Part shown: positions 46,106-57,111 of the stretch, piece after piece
How positions within the stretch are numbered: the stretch's first letter is position 1
Layout: every line of letters starts with the position of its first letter
Position numbers and translations under genes: made by a program
DNA from: Rhizopus sp. PT2906
Taxonomy: Eukaryota; Mucoromycota; Mucoromycetes; Mucorales; Rhizopodaceae
Assembly (NCBI GenBank): GCA_025529335.1
Contig: JAMYHX010000158.1
Coordinates: 18,797 to 82,796, forward strand
Reading direction: 5' to 3'
DNA: 64,000 bases
The notes under the pieces: model-generated
What the model saw: the letters and a program-made list of their open reading frames with translations, nothing else
What the model was told of the DNA's origin: nothing
Database searches by the model: none

Positions 46106-47127
46106 TTATTGAAACTAGTGGCAAAGTGAATAAAGATCATGTACAATAGATAAAAGAAATAACTTACATAGTTACTGGGAACAATACCCGTAGTGCCATC
46201 TTGTTTGCGTGCTTGCCACCAGTTTCCACGCTTATCCAAGATTTCGAGTAATTCGCCCTTTTCAAAGGAGAGCTCTGAAGGATCATCAGCGCTACCCTGA
46301 TCTGAATTATTTTTTAATTTTTTTTAAAGTGTTTCATTCATGCGAACTTACATCCATGTAAAGCAGTAGCAGGCTCAAATTGATTACGAGGCGAAGAAGC
46401 GACACCAATGTCTTCTTCTTCATCGTCAACTCTATTAGTATCGTTATTGTTGTTGTTGCTGTTGTAATGGCGAGGTAATTCTTTCTCGCTCATAACACCG
46501 CCCGTATCACGCGTCTGACGGTTTGGACGAACGGTATTGACAAACCGATGAGAGAGGTTACCTCCATAGCTCATGGATCGAGTACCGAACGAGCGGAACC
46601 ATGACTCCTCTGGAGAGGTCAATAAGAAGGCCAAAAGGAACTATATGAATCATGTTTATGACAAGTAATGCGATTATAAGCTCTTATTACTCACCTGCAT
46701 GATGATCAAGATAATTGCACCAGCAGCCGCAGCCCTATTACCGCTGCTCACGTTCACGTCAAAAAGAGTTGCTTGACAGACGTAGGTCAAGTACACGATG
46801 CTGATCGCCAAGAAAAGATAGACCTAGATAGCATCTTAGTATCTACATGCGCTAAAACAATGAGATGTACCATGTTATGATAAGAAGGAAGTAATCCTAA
46901 TCCGAGCACAACCATGTATCCTACCACAAAGAGCAATTCATAAATGATGATCCACCAGATCACACCATGAAATTGAGCCACACACCCACCAATGAATAAA
47001 ATTAACCAAGCAGCCTGTATGCATATTAAAACACCATGTGTATCTCACAATGGATTCAACTTACAGCAGAAAGAGCGCCAGTGGTGGCAACAAAGGGATT
47101 AGTCAAAGATAAGTTATAATCTTCCAT
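46106..47127 (-). CDS. SHO1: Sho1-type osmosensor (four-TM plus SH3)
   Basis: Six exons (47127-47065, 47014-46871, 46823-46695, 46640-46352, 46301-46168, 46114-46106) encode 255 residues. There are four closely spaced membrane helices (residues about 20-125), a cytosolic linker with an Asn run, and a C-terminal SH3 domain. The SH3 has the ALYDY-position peptide ALHGYQGSADDPSELSF, the FEKGELLEI strand, GNWWQARK and GIVPSNY. Sho1 is the plasma-membrane sensor/scaffold that binds the Pbs2 MAPKK in the HOG osmotic pathway. The final exon holds only two sense codons and the stop; reading through the donor instead would add about 23 residues. It is shorter than yeast Sho1 (367), mostly in the linker. 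Confidence 0.93.
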
Positions 47128-47215
47128 TATTAACGAAAAGTATACAAAGAAAAAACAAAAGAAAAAGAAAACAGCTATGGATGGTAGATAAACGTAGTCT
47201 ATAACTGGGGGTTCA

Positions 47216-47223
47216 CTTATATA
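47216..47223 (-). promoter_or_regulatory. TATA box of SHO1
   Basis: TATATAAG on the minus strand, 89-96 bp upstream of the SHO1 ATG. Confidence 0.5.
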
Positions 47224-47352
47224 AAAAATCATGTCAAATCACGTTCTTTTTGTCTCAAATATCTGTCTTTATTAACAAGAGTTTTTTGTTACGCTCCCCC
47301 CATGCTTTTGTACAAAAGTGGTGTATTGCGTAGAAACAAATAAGAAAAACGC

Positions 47353-47704
47353 TTAGCGGTACTACAACATAATCCATGTCAGTTCTCACAATGATTCTCT
47401 CTGTATATAATTTTTTTTTTTACCTTGTGGAAACCAATGTCGTTGGCGTATTCACGGAAACATTGACGACAGATGTTCAAGTTGTACTTGCGAATCAAAC
47501 CAGCACGGTGAGCACAGACGCGGCTATCACACACGGTAGTTAGAAAAGTTGTTCATGTCACAAGCCACATTGCAATGTCATTTTGTGTGTGTCTTTTGTT
47601 GTAGAGGTCGTTGTGTCTTTTTTCATAGTTTATAATACGTACCATTGACGAGAGCCCTTACCAAAGGTCTTGGGGTGAGAGTTCCAAACGTTACTGTGAG
47701 CCAT
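47353..47704 (-). CDS. RPS29: 40S ribosomal protein uS14 (S29)
   Basis: Three exons (47704-47643, 47523-47424, 47361-47353) encode 56 residues, the exact family length. The protein begins MAHSNVWNSHPKTFGKGSRQC, a start common to fungal and animal S29. The zinc ribbon has C-x2-C in CRVCAHRAG (first cysteine made by splicing) and C-x2-C in ICRQCFREYA. The C-terminus GFHKYR comes from a terminal exon of only nine coding bases. It is a structural zinc-binding protein in the small-subunit head. The gene is too short and too interrupted to be seen as one open frame. Confidence 0.95.
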
Positions 47705-48804
47705 GGTAATGTATTACGAACAAAAAGGAGGAAGAAGAGAAAGATTCAAAAAAAGTATTTAGGTACACTTAATGTTACTGATCTCCTCTCAAAAAATTTT
47801 TCATCCCAGGAAATAGTATAAGCCACAAACTCATTTCAAGCACCATCCGGAACAATGCACTTGGTTATGTCTAGAGGAAAAGGGCAAGAATAAGCTTTTA
47901 TCCATTGTTTTCGTGAGATTGATATAAAAAACGTAAAAGGTTAATTTATAAGCTATTGATCAAAGGAGAGAGAGAAAGAAATGTTGTGCGTATGACAGAG
48001 AAATAGTTATGGCTGCATAAGAATACATCAATTTCCTTAGAAAGGATAACAATATAGATCAGAACTTCAATGTAATAATAACAAGGTTATTTCATAAGAG
48101 ATAAAGTGAAAAGATGAAAGGGATGACAAAAAGTTAAAATACTTGATGTGAGGCAATTCCTCAGAAAGTTGACCTATTCCATTACTGGTCGAGAATACAT
48201 CAATTTTCCTGATTTCATATCGTATCATCACTAGTGTTACTTTGATAAGTCCAACTTAGGACGGTATACATAAGGAGAATGACAACAGTAATCGTATTGA
48301 TCTCATCTTGGGCCTGAGCGCATTGGGAACGTCCCTAAGTGTAGGGTAGGAGTTATGAAAAAGAAAAGTTGACAATATCACTAATCCTCCTGTGCGTGTA
48401 AGAGGATCAAAGAAATTATCTCTTTTATTTCGCTCGATATTAAATGTATTACTAAAGTGGTAAATAATGAAATGACCACCTGCTCTTATTCTGATTTTAT
48501 CATTCATTCTGTTGCGTGTAAACCTATGCATTATTGCATCATACTTTGTAAAAAAAAAAATAATCAATAGTTATCAAGGTAATAGTAAGAATTTCATGCA
48601 GATAACAGTGTTGAACACCCTTCAGATTAACAGAGAGTGCAATATATTTGCGGGTGTCCCACGCGCGCGATTCACGTCATCATTTATTTTTAGTGACCGT
48701 TTTCTACCTGTGAGCGGGGACAAACTTAGCGGAACTAAGAGGACCTTTGATTGGATTTAATGTTCAGTACCAGGGATCTTTTTTTTTTTAAAACATTGAA
48801 AATA
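47705..48804. other. Divergent intergenic region, uS14 / Mic26-27
   Basis: No gene seen over 1.1 kb. AT-rich, with short non-coding-looking frames; probably promoters. Confidence 0.4.
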
Positions 48805-49913
48805 ATGTTCTCGCCTGCTATAAAGAAGAGCGTAAGACCCCATTTGCTTGAATAACTAACCGCTCACTAACGTTTCATTCTAGCTTACTGTTGCTGCTGC
48901 TGGTGCTGTCTGGGCATCTACTGCAACCACTGCCTTCGCTGAAGAAAAGAGAACAAAGGTATTAAAAAAAATTGTTGTAGAAGCAAAATACTAATGACTT
49001 TTGTGTCAATGTAGCTCAGTATCTATGACGAGCCTGAACCACAAGTTGTCATTGTTGAATCACCTACCAAGCTGGAGGAGCACGTTTACATTGCCCAAAA
49101 GTGTGCTAATGATACCTTGGAGAAAGGAAAGGTTAGAAAAGATTCTATAGATCCCCTTTTCTCGGTTATACTGACCTTAACCTATAGAGCCATATTGAAG
49201 GATGGACTCAAAAATACCAGCAATTGGAAAACGATATTACCAGTAAAGTGAATATTATTCAAAATGGAGTATTGATAAACTGATAACTATTATTATAGCA
49301 AGCATCAGCAACACAATTGACAAAAATGAAGAAATCTATCCCAATATCTTGTATGTTGGTGTTGCTGCATTAGCCGGTACTATCATTGCACGTAACAGTA
49401 AGTGAAGATGATATGACATCAGGATATAGGCTTATATGTTTTCTAGGAAATGTCGTTCTTCGCTTTTTGACTTCAACCACATTGGCGGTTGGAACATCAT
49501 ACTATTTACTTCCTAAAACAACCACCAACGTCTATCATCAGCTTGAAAGATTGGAGAGAAAATATCCTCAACTTCAAGCAGCTCACCAGACTGTTAAGGG
49601 CACAGTTGATGATGTTTATAAACAGATTGACAATACTGTCGTACAATTACGTGGTGCTGTTGATGAAAATGCCGCCAAGCTACGTGAACAGATTCAACAA
49701 AATACTCAATTTGTAAAGAGCCAAGTCAACAACACTGTCGGTGCTACAAGCTCAGAAGCAAAAGACAAGTTTGAAGAAGCAAAGAAGAAGGTCGAAAGCA
49801 TGTACTCAACAAGATCCAATGTAAGAAGAAGCTAAACATATCTATCAGCTTGACTAACCTTCTCTTTGTATGATTAGCCTGGTGTTGAAGAAACACTGAA
49901 AAAGAACAACTAA
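48805..49913 (+). CDS. MICOS subunit Mic26/Mic27 (apolipoprotein O family)
   Basis: Seven exons (48805-48831, 48884-48958, 49015-49131, 49188-49242, 49299-49397, 49447-49820, 49878-49913) encode 260 residues. MICOS builds cristae junctions in the inner mitochondrial membrane; Mic26/27 binds cardiolipin and tunes Mic10 assembly. The layout fits: a short hydrophobic N-terminus (AAAGAVWASTATTAFA), the LSIYDEPEP motif common near the start of these proteins, an amphipathic stretch, two membrane spans (NILYVGVAALAGTIIA and LAVGTSYYLLP), and a C-terminal helical, apolipoprotein-like repeat region (VDDVYKQID, LRGAVDENAAKLREQI). The assignment is by architecture and these motifs. Confidence 0.85.
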
Positions 49914-50023
49914 TATTATAGAGCCCTGTTGGCGAGAGCATCCTTCATTTCTTTGAATTCGTTTATTGATTTCATTTATATTAAAAGCAACGCAGCCAAA
50001 CATTGTGCCAGAATGTTTTTGTT

Positions 50024-51755
50024 CTAAATGAAATTTACTGAATTAGTCGAACATGTAATCGACCATAAGTGTGTTATGGTATTGTTAGCATCGGGTGGTC
50101 TTTGTATTGCCACAGGAGATAATTGAGTAGACTATCATCCAAAGAGGGTTTAGTAAGGAAAGGGAATTAAGATAAAAGATGACATACCTTTCTCTTGTGT
50201 TGATTCTTTATGCAGTGATAGAGTCCCAAAGTAAGTGTCGTCGTGATGTTGACAGTGTCATCTTCTAAACCCTCTCCTCCTTCAACAGTTGGCCTCATGA
50301 TCCTTGTATTTTCTTCAATAACCTAAAGATGTCTGTTAATACTCTGCATAAGTCAAACAATCCTCTTTGTTTACTTTCAAGTTGCTTGTTATCTTGTCCA
50401 CGAAATCAGACTTGGAAGCAACTCTAGCCGTCTCCATTACTCTATAAATAGATTGTGATATACATGGTAAATAAGCCATAGCAGAAGAGGTTCTCTAAAG
50501 CAAAGTAGTCAATGTATGTTATAACAAGTATTGACCAACCTTGACATAAGCATTGGAAAAGATGAGCGGATATAACTGGCAAGTCTTTCTTATAATAGCA
50601 CCCCACAATGCTTTCTCAACGTATTCTAGCATGACAGGGTTATCTTTACTTAGCCATAGCTTTTGAAATTCTCTAGGATGTAAAAAGAAAAGGATGACGG
50701 GTTAAGGACAATAGTATATTGTGTTTTTCTTAAAGAAAGAAAAAAGGATATTTGTTGATGTCCAATTGAGATGAATATGGATCTCATCAAGTGTACCATG
50801 AGGAACAGGGGTTTCCAAAAGATAAGATGCAGGTGTATTAATAAAAGCATTTGGCATTCTAAATATACAATATCCTTTTTTCTGAGGTAAATCACGCATC
50901 AAAACAAGTCCACATTTGCTCATCACCTATAAATAGCTCAATATGTTGTTGTCTCTATGTCAGTTTACTTACATTAATCAATGCAGTAGACATCCATGCA
51001 GTATGTTCAAGAGTATCTAACCCATTTAGTTGGCAAACACAGTATAGATCAAGTTAAGGATGTGTTCATATAGGGATAGGCTTATTAATGTATATAATAA
51101 AAAGGATATCTGTACTATCAATTGACTTTGCTGATTCAAGCCAATATCCAACTTTTCCAGGTCCACTGTTTTGTATTCGAGTTTGTGAGGTAGATCATAA
51201 GATACATGCTGGCAGCAAGTTAACTCGCATGAAAAATCCAATTGACTGAATAATCCTTTGCTTTTGCTAGCAGGTACTTTATAGTTTATTTCCCTTTGAC
51301 GTGATATACTCTTTCTCAAAACACGCTGTTCAGCAGAAAGGACTGATATAGCCCTATCTCTAGATTTGTTTTCCATTGACTGAGTATTCTGATTAAAGTC
51401 CAAGAGATCATCACTTAATAAATAGGACATGGGGTTGTAGTCATAGTCTTCGTTTAAGGTATCAACATGTGGTACACTATTGCTACTTGCATTCATATCA
51501 TAGCTGCTAGGATTGAATTGAGGCACCTGTACTGAATCGATGGTCTGTCTTTGACTATAATTTTTGGTTCTTTCTCCTTGACTCCAAAGCATCCCTTTAG
51601 AAAGAAACGAATATAAAGAAATGGATGACAACTAATGCTTGAAGAATAACATATTCGCAGTTTAAATAATAAAAGTGGGGAAATATGTGTAACAATTGTC
51701 CCTTACTTTTGAAGTATTGTGACAACAGTTTTTCTGTATTCCTTTGAGAACTCAT
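50024..51755 (-). CDS. Unrecognised multi-exon protein
   Basis: A minus-strand gene with clear coding character but no recognised family. Likely exons are 51755-51707, 51594-51127, 51016-50973, 50926 to about 50740, then pieces to about 50680-50560, 50490-50360, 50320-50192 and a last exon ending at 50024. The N-terminal 190 residues are polar, low-complexity and Ser/Asn-rich. The rest is a compact mixed domain (for example LEHTAWMSTALINVMSKCG, KKGYCIFRMP, TLDEIHIHLNWT, YVEKALWGAIIRKTCQLYP, MAYLPCISQSIYRVMETAR). It has no signal peptide or membrane helix, so it is probably cytosolic or nuclear. Two junctions (donor near 51126, and the one near 50700) are weak, so the model is approximate. Convergent with Mic26/27, 110 bp between stops. 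Confidence 0.55.
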
Positions 51756-53294
51756 GAAAGAAGAAGAGATATATTTTTTTTCTAGTTAGTGATGTATAAC
51801 TTACATAGATAATGTGTCTCTAGACAACGTCATACATTTGTAATTCTCTCATCCCTTTTATATGTTCAGTCCGTATCCTCATTTGTTAGTTCTTCGTTCA
51901 ACTTTATTGAAAATGTTGTCAATTCACTCTTACTATTTAACGCTTTATAAACACAAATATCACAAAGGGTGTTATTGCATCCACAGAATTTGTCTTCTTC
52001 GCCTCCAGATCACGATGATCATTTCATGACACGTCGATTTGATGCTACAAACACGCTATACGAGTGGTAGCATTCAATTTTGCAGTAAAATAGAAACTGT
52101 TGCTTGAAGATCATCTTCATCATGCAACGGCTGTGAATTCGATTTTACTTCTGTCACCAGGTCAATACTCAGACAATTCGTTCCCCCGTAAATAAAGACG
52201 GTCTCAGGACAAACCATCGACAAAGTTGAATCGATGTATGACTTCCAAAAGCCTCGTATACGGATGGTAGCAATCACTGACATGATCAACATCATTCAGG
52301 ATTTCAACACCTGAAACAATCAGCCGAGATAAAGTGAGAATGAAGCTTTTGAAGTTGGATCTCTTGCCAAATGAAAGTAAATTCGCCCCAGGCAACCATT
52401 AGATCAAAAAAAATGCCGTGGATGCCTATTGCAGAGGATGTCTATGAAAACGAACTCAGTACCTGGTACGTTGATCCATTTTTAAGTGAACTATTTGGTA
52501 GCCCTGATGAAGGCACGTTCCTTCGTTGGACAAACAAGATGCCATTAAAAGGCCGCAAAAATGACATATCTGCTATGTTTACATCCCTCATATATTCTTT
52601 CAGATTTTAGAGAGATGTTTCCAGTTAACTCTTTACTGTTAACTATTTATAAAGTACCTTATTGATGATTCTTACTGGAATATAGCCTCTGAAAGCGTTC
52701 AGAAGATATTAAGAAGGAAACCTCAGTTGAATGCTCATGCGAGAGCAGTGGATTTTATCGGAGATATCGTAAATGAAATAGTTGATCAACTATGCAAGGA
52801 TACAACAACTACTACTACTAATGACTGAAACTTCTCAGGAAGCAAGCATAAAGATATCAAGAATGGTTAATAAAGCACGATATTTACATGTCAAATAAAC
52901 TTCTCAAATGTGACAAATCTGTATTGACAAACATCTACAAGACTTGTTTTATAAGCTGATGTTCTCTGTTGTCTAATATGAGATGTATACGTGCATATGG
53001 GTTACTCTTCCCATCGTTATTTGATTTTTTGATTTGCTGAAAGGGATTAAATATCTCTTAAATGATTATCCGGAGTAGCCCGTTGCAGTAAGACCCGGTT
53101 TTATCCTTGCTTTCTCCTGCTTTCTCCATTTACTCTTGTTGAAAACAACAAAGCTAAAGTTACTATGTGCTGATATCATGTAACTCAAATCCAAAGTCTG
53201 TTGGTTGTAGTAACTAGAGTCAAAAAGAAAAAAAGTGGATGTTGTCTTTTTCGTTTTCACGTGATACTAGCAGACATTTCCTCTTTATTACAGT
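51756..53294. other. Intergenic region with repeat-like debris
   Basis: Short coding-like pieces on both strands (about 51980-52070 plus, 52074-52295 minus, 52371-52610 plus), interrupted by stops. They look like a decayed multicopy gene. No intact gene seen. Confidence 0.35.
52371..52610 (+). pseudogene. Fragment of a possible multicopy Mucorales protein
   Basis: A short open frame with protein-like segments YENELSTWYVDPFLSELF and TFLRWTNK. The layout recalls large multicopy hypothetical proteins of Mucorales, which have an N-terminal E-x-x-Y/W...DPxL segment, but this is a weak resemblance. It ends abruptly and lacks a following domain. Confidence 0.25.
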
Positions 53295-54061
53295 TTACAT
53301 AAGGGCCAAGTATAATGATCCAGCGGCGGTTCCTGCCAAAACAGCATAACCAGAGGTGTAGACGCTCTTAATATCAAGGCACTTTCCAATATCCCAAAGC
53401 TAAAAAATACACTGTTGTTAGTGACACGATATTTGTCAAGATATAAATCATTACCAAGTGTCTGACACCGTTAAGACTGTGGAAGACAAAGGGAGCAGCT
53501 AAAGTGGTCTTGGCAACAACCTTTGCAGCGAATGGGGCAGCAGCAGCAGCTGAAACAATGCTAGCGGTATCGACAGTGTAACCAAGTGCAGGTGCAGCCA
53601 AGTAGGCAAGGGCACTCAAGTAAAAAGCTAATGTCCATATTTCCAGTTAGTAAGCAAGTTATCGACTTCGGTGACTGATATTACCTCCTCCAACAGCGAC
53701 ACCAGTAATTCTGTGTGCACCGGATAAGTACCAAGTAATTTGAGGTTGATAGATAGTCAAGTGAGGAGAGACGGGACGAAGCTTACGTTGTTGACGTAAA
53801 AGTTCAGATTCGGCAGCAGCACATTGTTCTTGAGTCTTGCGAGTGGCATTAAAGTGTCTATTGAATAGTCGTTTATCGTCTCTTCTAGCTGGTCTCTTTC
53901 TTTTTTTTTTTTCTTTTTACCTAACGCCGAATGCAGGAACAGAAGTGATGTTTCTGAAAACGACAGGGTCTACAAAAAAATGAGTCAATGTCTTTGTATG
54001 CTGATATGTTTAGAATAGTACTTTGGGCAACTGTCTTCAATACGGAGCGAGTGGCCAACAT
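53295..54061 (-). CDS. SDH3: Succinate dehydrogenase cytochrome b560 subunit (Sdh3/SDHC)
   Basis: Five exons (54061-54022, 53969-53921, 53857-53685, 53627-53455, 53399-53295) encode 179 residues, the usual length. Complex II membrane anchor that binds haem b and ubiquinone in the inner mitochondrial membrane. An N-terminal Arg/Ser-rich mitochondrial presequence precedes RPVSPHLTIYQPQITWYLSGAHRITGV, the SDHC signature with the quinone-site Ser and Arg. Three membrane helices follow. The haem-ligand region is HSLNGVRHLLWD, with HLLWD made by splicing. A TATA box lies 67 bp upstream. Confidence 0.96.
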
Positions 54062-54127
54062 TATTGTAAAAACAGACAAGAGTGGGGTGTGAAATGCGGG
54101 GAAATGAAGCAAAAAACAAGCTAGGGG

Positions 54128-54135
54128 CTTTTATA
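54128..54135 (-). promoter_or_regulatory. TATA box of SDH3
   Basis: TATAAAAG on the minus strand, 67-74 bp upstream of the SDH3 ATG. Confidence 0.55.
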
Positions 54136-55140
54136 TTCTACATCCAAAAGGAGCAGAGCGCACATTCACCGACAAAATGATGACGTAGAGCAATGCCCTC
54201 CAATCACAGTTGGGTATTTTGTTAACTTATCGTTAAAGCATAAAACAGTACTTGTTTGTGCTAGAAAAAGCCGTGAATAGTACTTTAGATACCATGGAAT
54301 AAATGTAGACTGGTATGGATTAATGAATAGTAGTAAAATTCGCTCATCTTGAATGATCTTCCATTTATGCCTTAGCTCTCTCATTCCCCTTTTTATAACT
54401 TAGCTATTGTATTCATGAATGAATAACTTGGCTATCAGAAAAAACCCCTTTGCTAAACATAATTAAGTGAAAGATTGAAATCTATAATATGATTGGACAC
54501 TCTGTTATGTTATTCCATTGTTGTGCAATTGAGATAAAGAGGGAGAGGTAATTTATTCTTTGAACGAGGCAAACACGTTTAAAACAAAGGGCAAAAGTAT
54601 GCGTAATCACTTTACATTTAAAATATGTTCTATGAGATGGCATATTGTGTAGTTTGAGCCAAAGAAAGTTTTCAAGTGTGAATGCTAAAATGAACCACTC
54701 TTATGTACTTTTTTCTCTTTAAAGGGGGAAATGTTATTAATTCTGGTGATAGAAATTATATTGAACTAAAAAGGAGCCTATTTTTTCTCTTAAACAATAG
54801 ATTGTACGTTGCTTGTGTTTTTCGTATACGTTATACAATAAAAATGGTTTGCACTACATGATCTATTTGTCTTGGTTGCTAATAAACTCAAGTGCATTAT
54901 TTATTATGCAATACATCAGTCATTTTCTTTGAGTTCATGTGCGCTCCCTTTAGTCACTCTTGATATTCTTTAAAAGACAAGCTAGCATCGCAAGTAATTT
55001 TAATATTACTAAAACAAAAACGGGGGTTTCCTCTTTTGAAGATTCACAGGTAAGAGGATCATCACACGCTTAATCCAAAAATAATTTTCTCATTTATTTA
55101 TTATCTCTTTTTTTTACTTATTTTTTCTTTTCTTGCCATA
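54136..55140. other. Divergent intergenic region, SDH3 / RING gene
   Basis: No gene seen. AT-rich, with a T/C-rich leader before 55141. Confidence 0.45.
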
Positions 55141-56394
55141 ATGGGTCAGTCTCCTTCAACAGCGGCTTCAAAGCATGACAATGCATCAACTCGGACATTG
55201 CATTCAACTTCAATTCAGTCCAACAGGCCAATGTCCTTTTTTAAGAAAATCTCACAACGCATTCAACCTTCTCGAAGGTTTTCTAGACAAAATAGAGCAA
55301 ACACTGCAGCGACCTCAACAACTCAAACAGCAACCACTGGAAGAAATAGACCTTCAGAGAGAAGAACAAGAGGAATGAACAGACAAGGATCGAGCATCCT
55401 AATGAACTCTGGCTCCTCCACTACTTCTTCAGTCCGCCGTGCAACGCAAGAGGCTACGCTTGCAGCTGCAGCAGTTACAGGCCCACCTGCCTTACCAAAT
55501 CTTATCCAATACATACACCAGATACAGGATTATAACAGTAGCAGTAGAAACAGTGTGATGTCTTCGGATTCTACTGGCCTCTTTTGGGAGCTATCTAACG
55601 GCCGAGTTCATGCAGGCGATACGAATTCAGCCAATCTTGGTGTGACTGAAAATGAACAGCAGACAGGCGGTACTTCGTTTTTGCGACATTTACGCTCAGC
55701 ACACGATCCTGAAAACAACAATAGTAACACTAGTCATACGACAGTAGCATCATCGGGCGTCTCGACAACAAGCTCAAGAAGAATGCGTATATTAGTTATT
55801 GAATACATGCAAAATTCTACTCAAAATCTTACACCTGATAATGTCTCTATAAGCAATACTTCTATTCAACAACCACCACCAAGACAACCATCGACACCTA
55901 CCTTTGGTCGCAGGTTATTAGGCTTACGACGCCCTAGATCGGCCATATCCACTTCATCTTCTACTGAGACAGTTCATTCGATGCCACTAAGTATGCATAC
56001 GACAGCGACAGGCGGCCATGGAGTACAGCAGGATGGTCAATGGGTAGTCTACGTATTGAATGGACAAAATGCCTTACAGATGTTATCGTCCACCTTGGCT
56101 GATGATAATCCATCATATGAAGATTTGTTATGGTTAACCAATATCATTGGCCCTGCTGTACCAAACACAACAACTCAAGCAGCCATTGATGAGGCAGTGC
56201 CTGTCGTTGCTTGGTCTGATGATACAAAGAAAGAGGTAAAGGATGAACAATGTCTGGTCTGCCTTGATGAGTTCGACTTGAAGCAGCCTGTAAGAATATT
56301 AAAGTGTCATCATGTATTTCATAAAGAATGCGTAGATAGATGGTTATGTGAAGCTCATAACTCTTGTCCAGTATGTAGAGGAGTTCCTGTATAA
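55141..56394 (+). CDS. N-myristoylated RING-H2 E3 ubiquitin ligase-like protein
   Basis: An intronless 417-residue protein. The start MGQSPS fits the N-myristoylation consensus (Gly2, Ser6). A long Ser/Thr/Asn-rich, probably disordered region (about 10-365) carries several RRxS-like phospho-sites. The C-terminus is a complete C3H2C3 RING-H2: C371-x2-C374, C389-x-H391-x2-H394-x2-C397, C409-x2-C412. RING-H2 domains recruit E2 enzymes; membrane tethering by myristate suggests a target at the plasma membrane or vacuole. The exact orthologue was not recognised. The ATG follows a T/C-rich leader. Confidence 0.88.
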   Translation: MGQSPSTAASKHDNASTRTLHSTSIQSNRPMSFFKKISQRIQPSRRFSRQNRANTAATSTTQTATTGRNRPSERRTRGMNRQGSSILMNSGSSTTSSVRRATQEATLAAAAVTGPPALPNLIQYIHQIQDYNSSSRNSVMSSDSTGLFWELSNGRVHAGDTNSANLGVTENEQQTGGTSFLRHLRSAHDPENNNSNTSHTTVASSGVSTTSSRRMRILVIEYMQNSTQNLTPDNVSISNTSIQQPPPRQPSTPTFGRRLLGLRRPRSAISTSSSTETVHSMPLSMHTTATGGHGVQQDGQWVVYVLNGQNALQMLSSTLADDNPSYEDLLWLTNIIGPAVPNTTTQAAIDEAVPVVAWSDDTKKEVKDEQCLVCLDEFDLKQPVRILKCHHVFHKECVDRWLCEAHNSCPVCRGVPV

Positions 56395-57111
56395 ATAAGG
56401 CTATTATTTAGTCTATTTTATAGTCTATATCTTACATGTGTATATATATACAATATTTATTATGAATCAAATAAAGATAAACATCCTTTAAATATACAAA
56501 AGTAAACAAGTTGTGAGTGATATCAAGCTCATAGTTTTGCTTATAAAGCTTCAAGAGAGAGAGAGAGAGACTACAAGTTTGTCTATTTCAAACATCAAAA
56601 GAAAGATATTAAATGATGACATTCGTTATTTTATAATTAAAATGGATATATTATCATGCAAGAATTGCTTTGAGTGCAGTCCCTTAAACAAGTTTCCCGC
56701 AAATCAAAAATGATGATTATATGTACTACTGAAATTGATGTATGAAAAAGGAAATAAAAAATAAAGAGACATAGAATACATGAATATATACACTTATAAA
56801 GCTTGAGATCAAAAAAAAAAAAAACTCTATATTCAAAGTTGGATGATTTCAGGGCCATTTCTAAAACAAGGTTCACTCCGTCCCTAAATTTCCAATAGAC
56901 CCGAGTCTGCTTGGAAGTTTTTGATGTTTTAGTAATTTTCGAGGTCAGCCATTTAATGTAAATATAAAATCTGGAAACAGTTTTCTTCTTTTTCCCCCTT
57001 CTTTTTTTGTTTTCATATTTCCAGTCTATCTCCCTCTCTCTCTTTCTATATCACTCTCTCTCTCTCATCATTTGTCTAGTTTTATAACATCTATTTTGGA
57101 TTAATATCATC
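56395..57111. other. Intergenic region upstream of kinesin-3
   Basis: No gene seen. It has (GA)n at about 56553-56571 and a long CT-rich tract (about 56985-57070) immediately before the kinesin ATG, probably leader. Confidence 0.45.
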
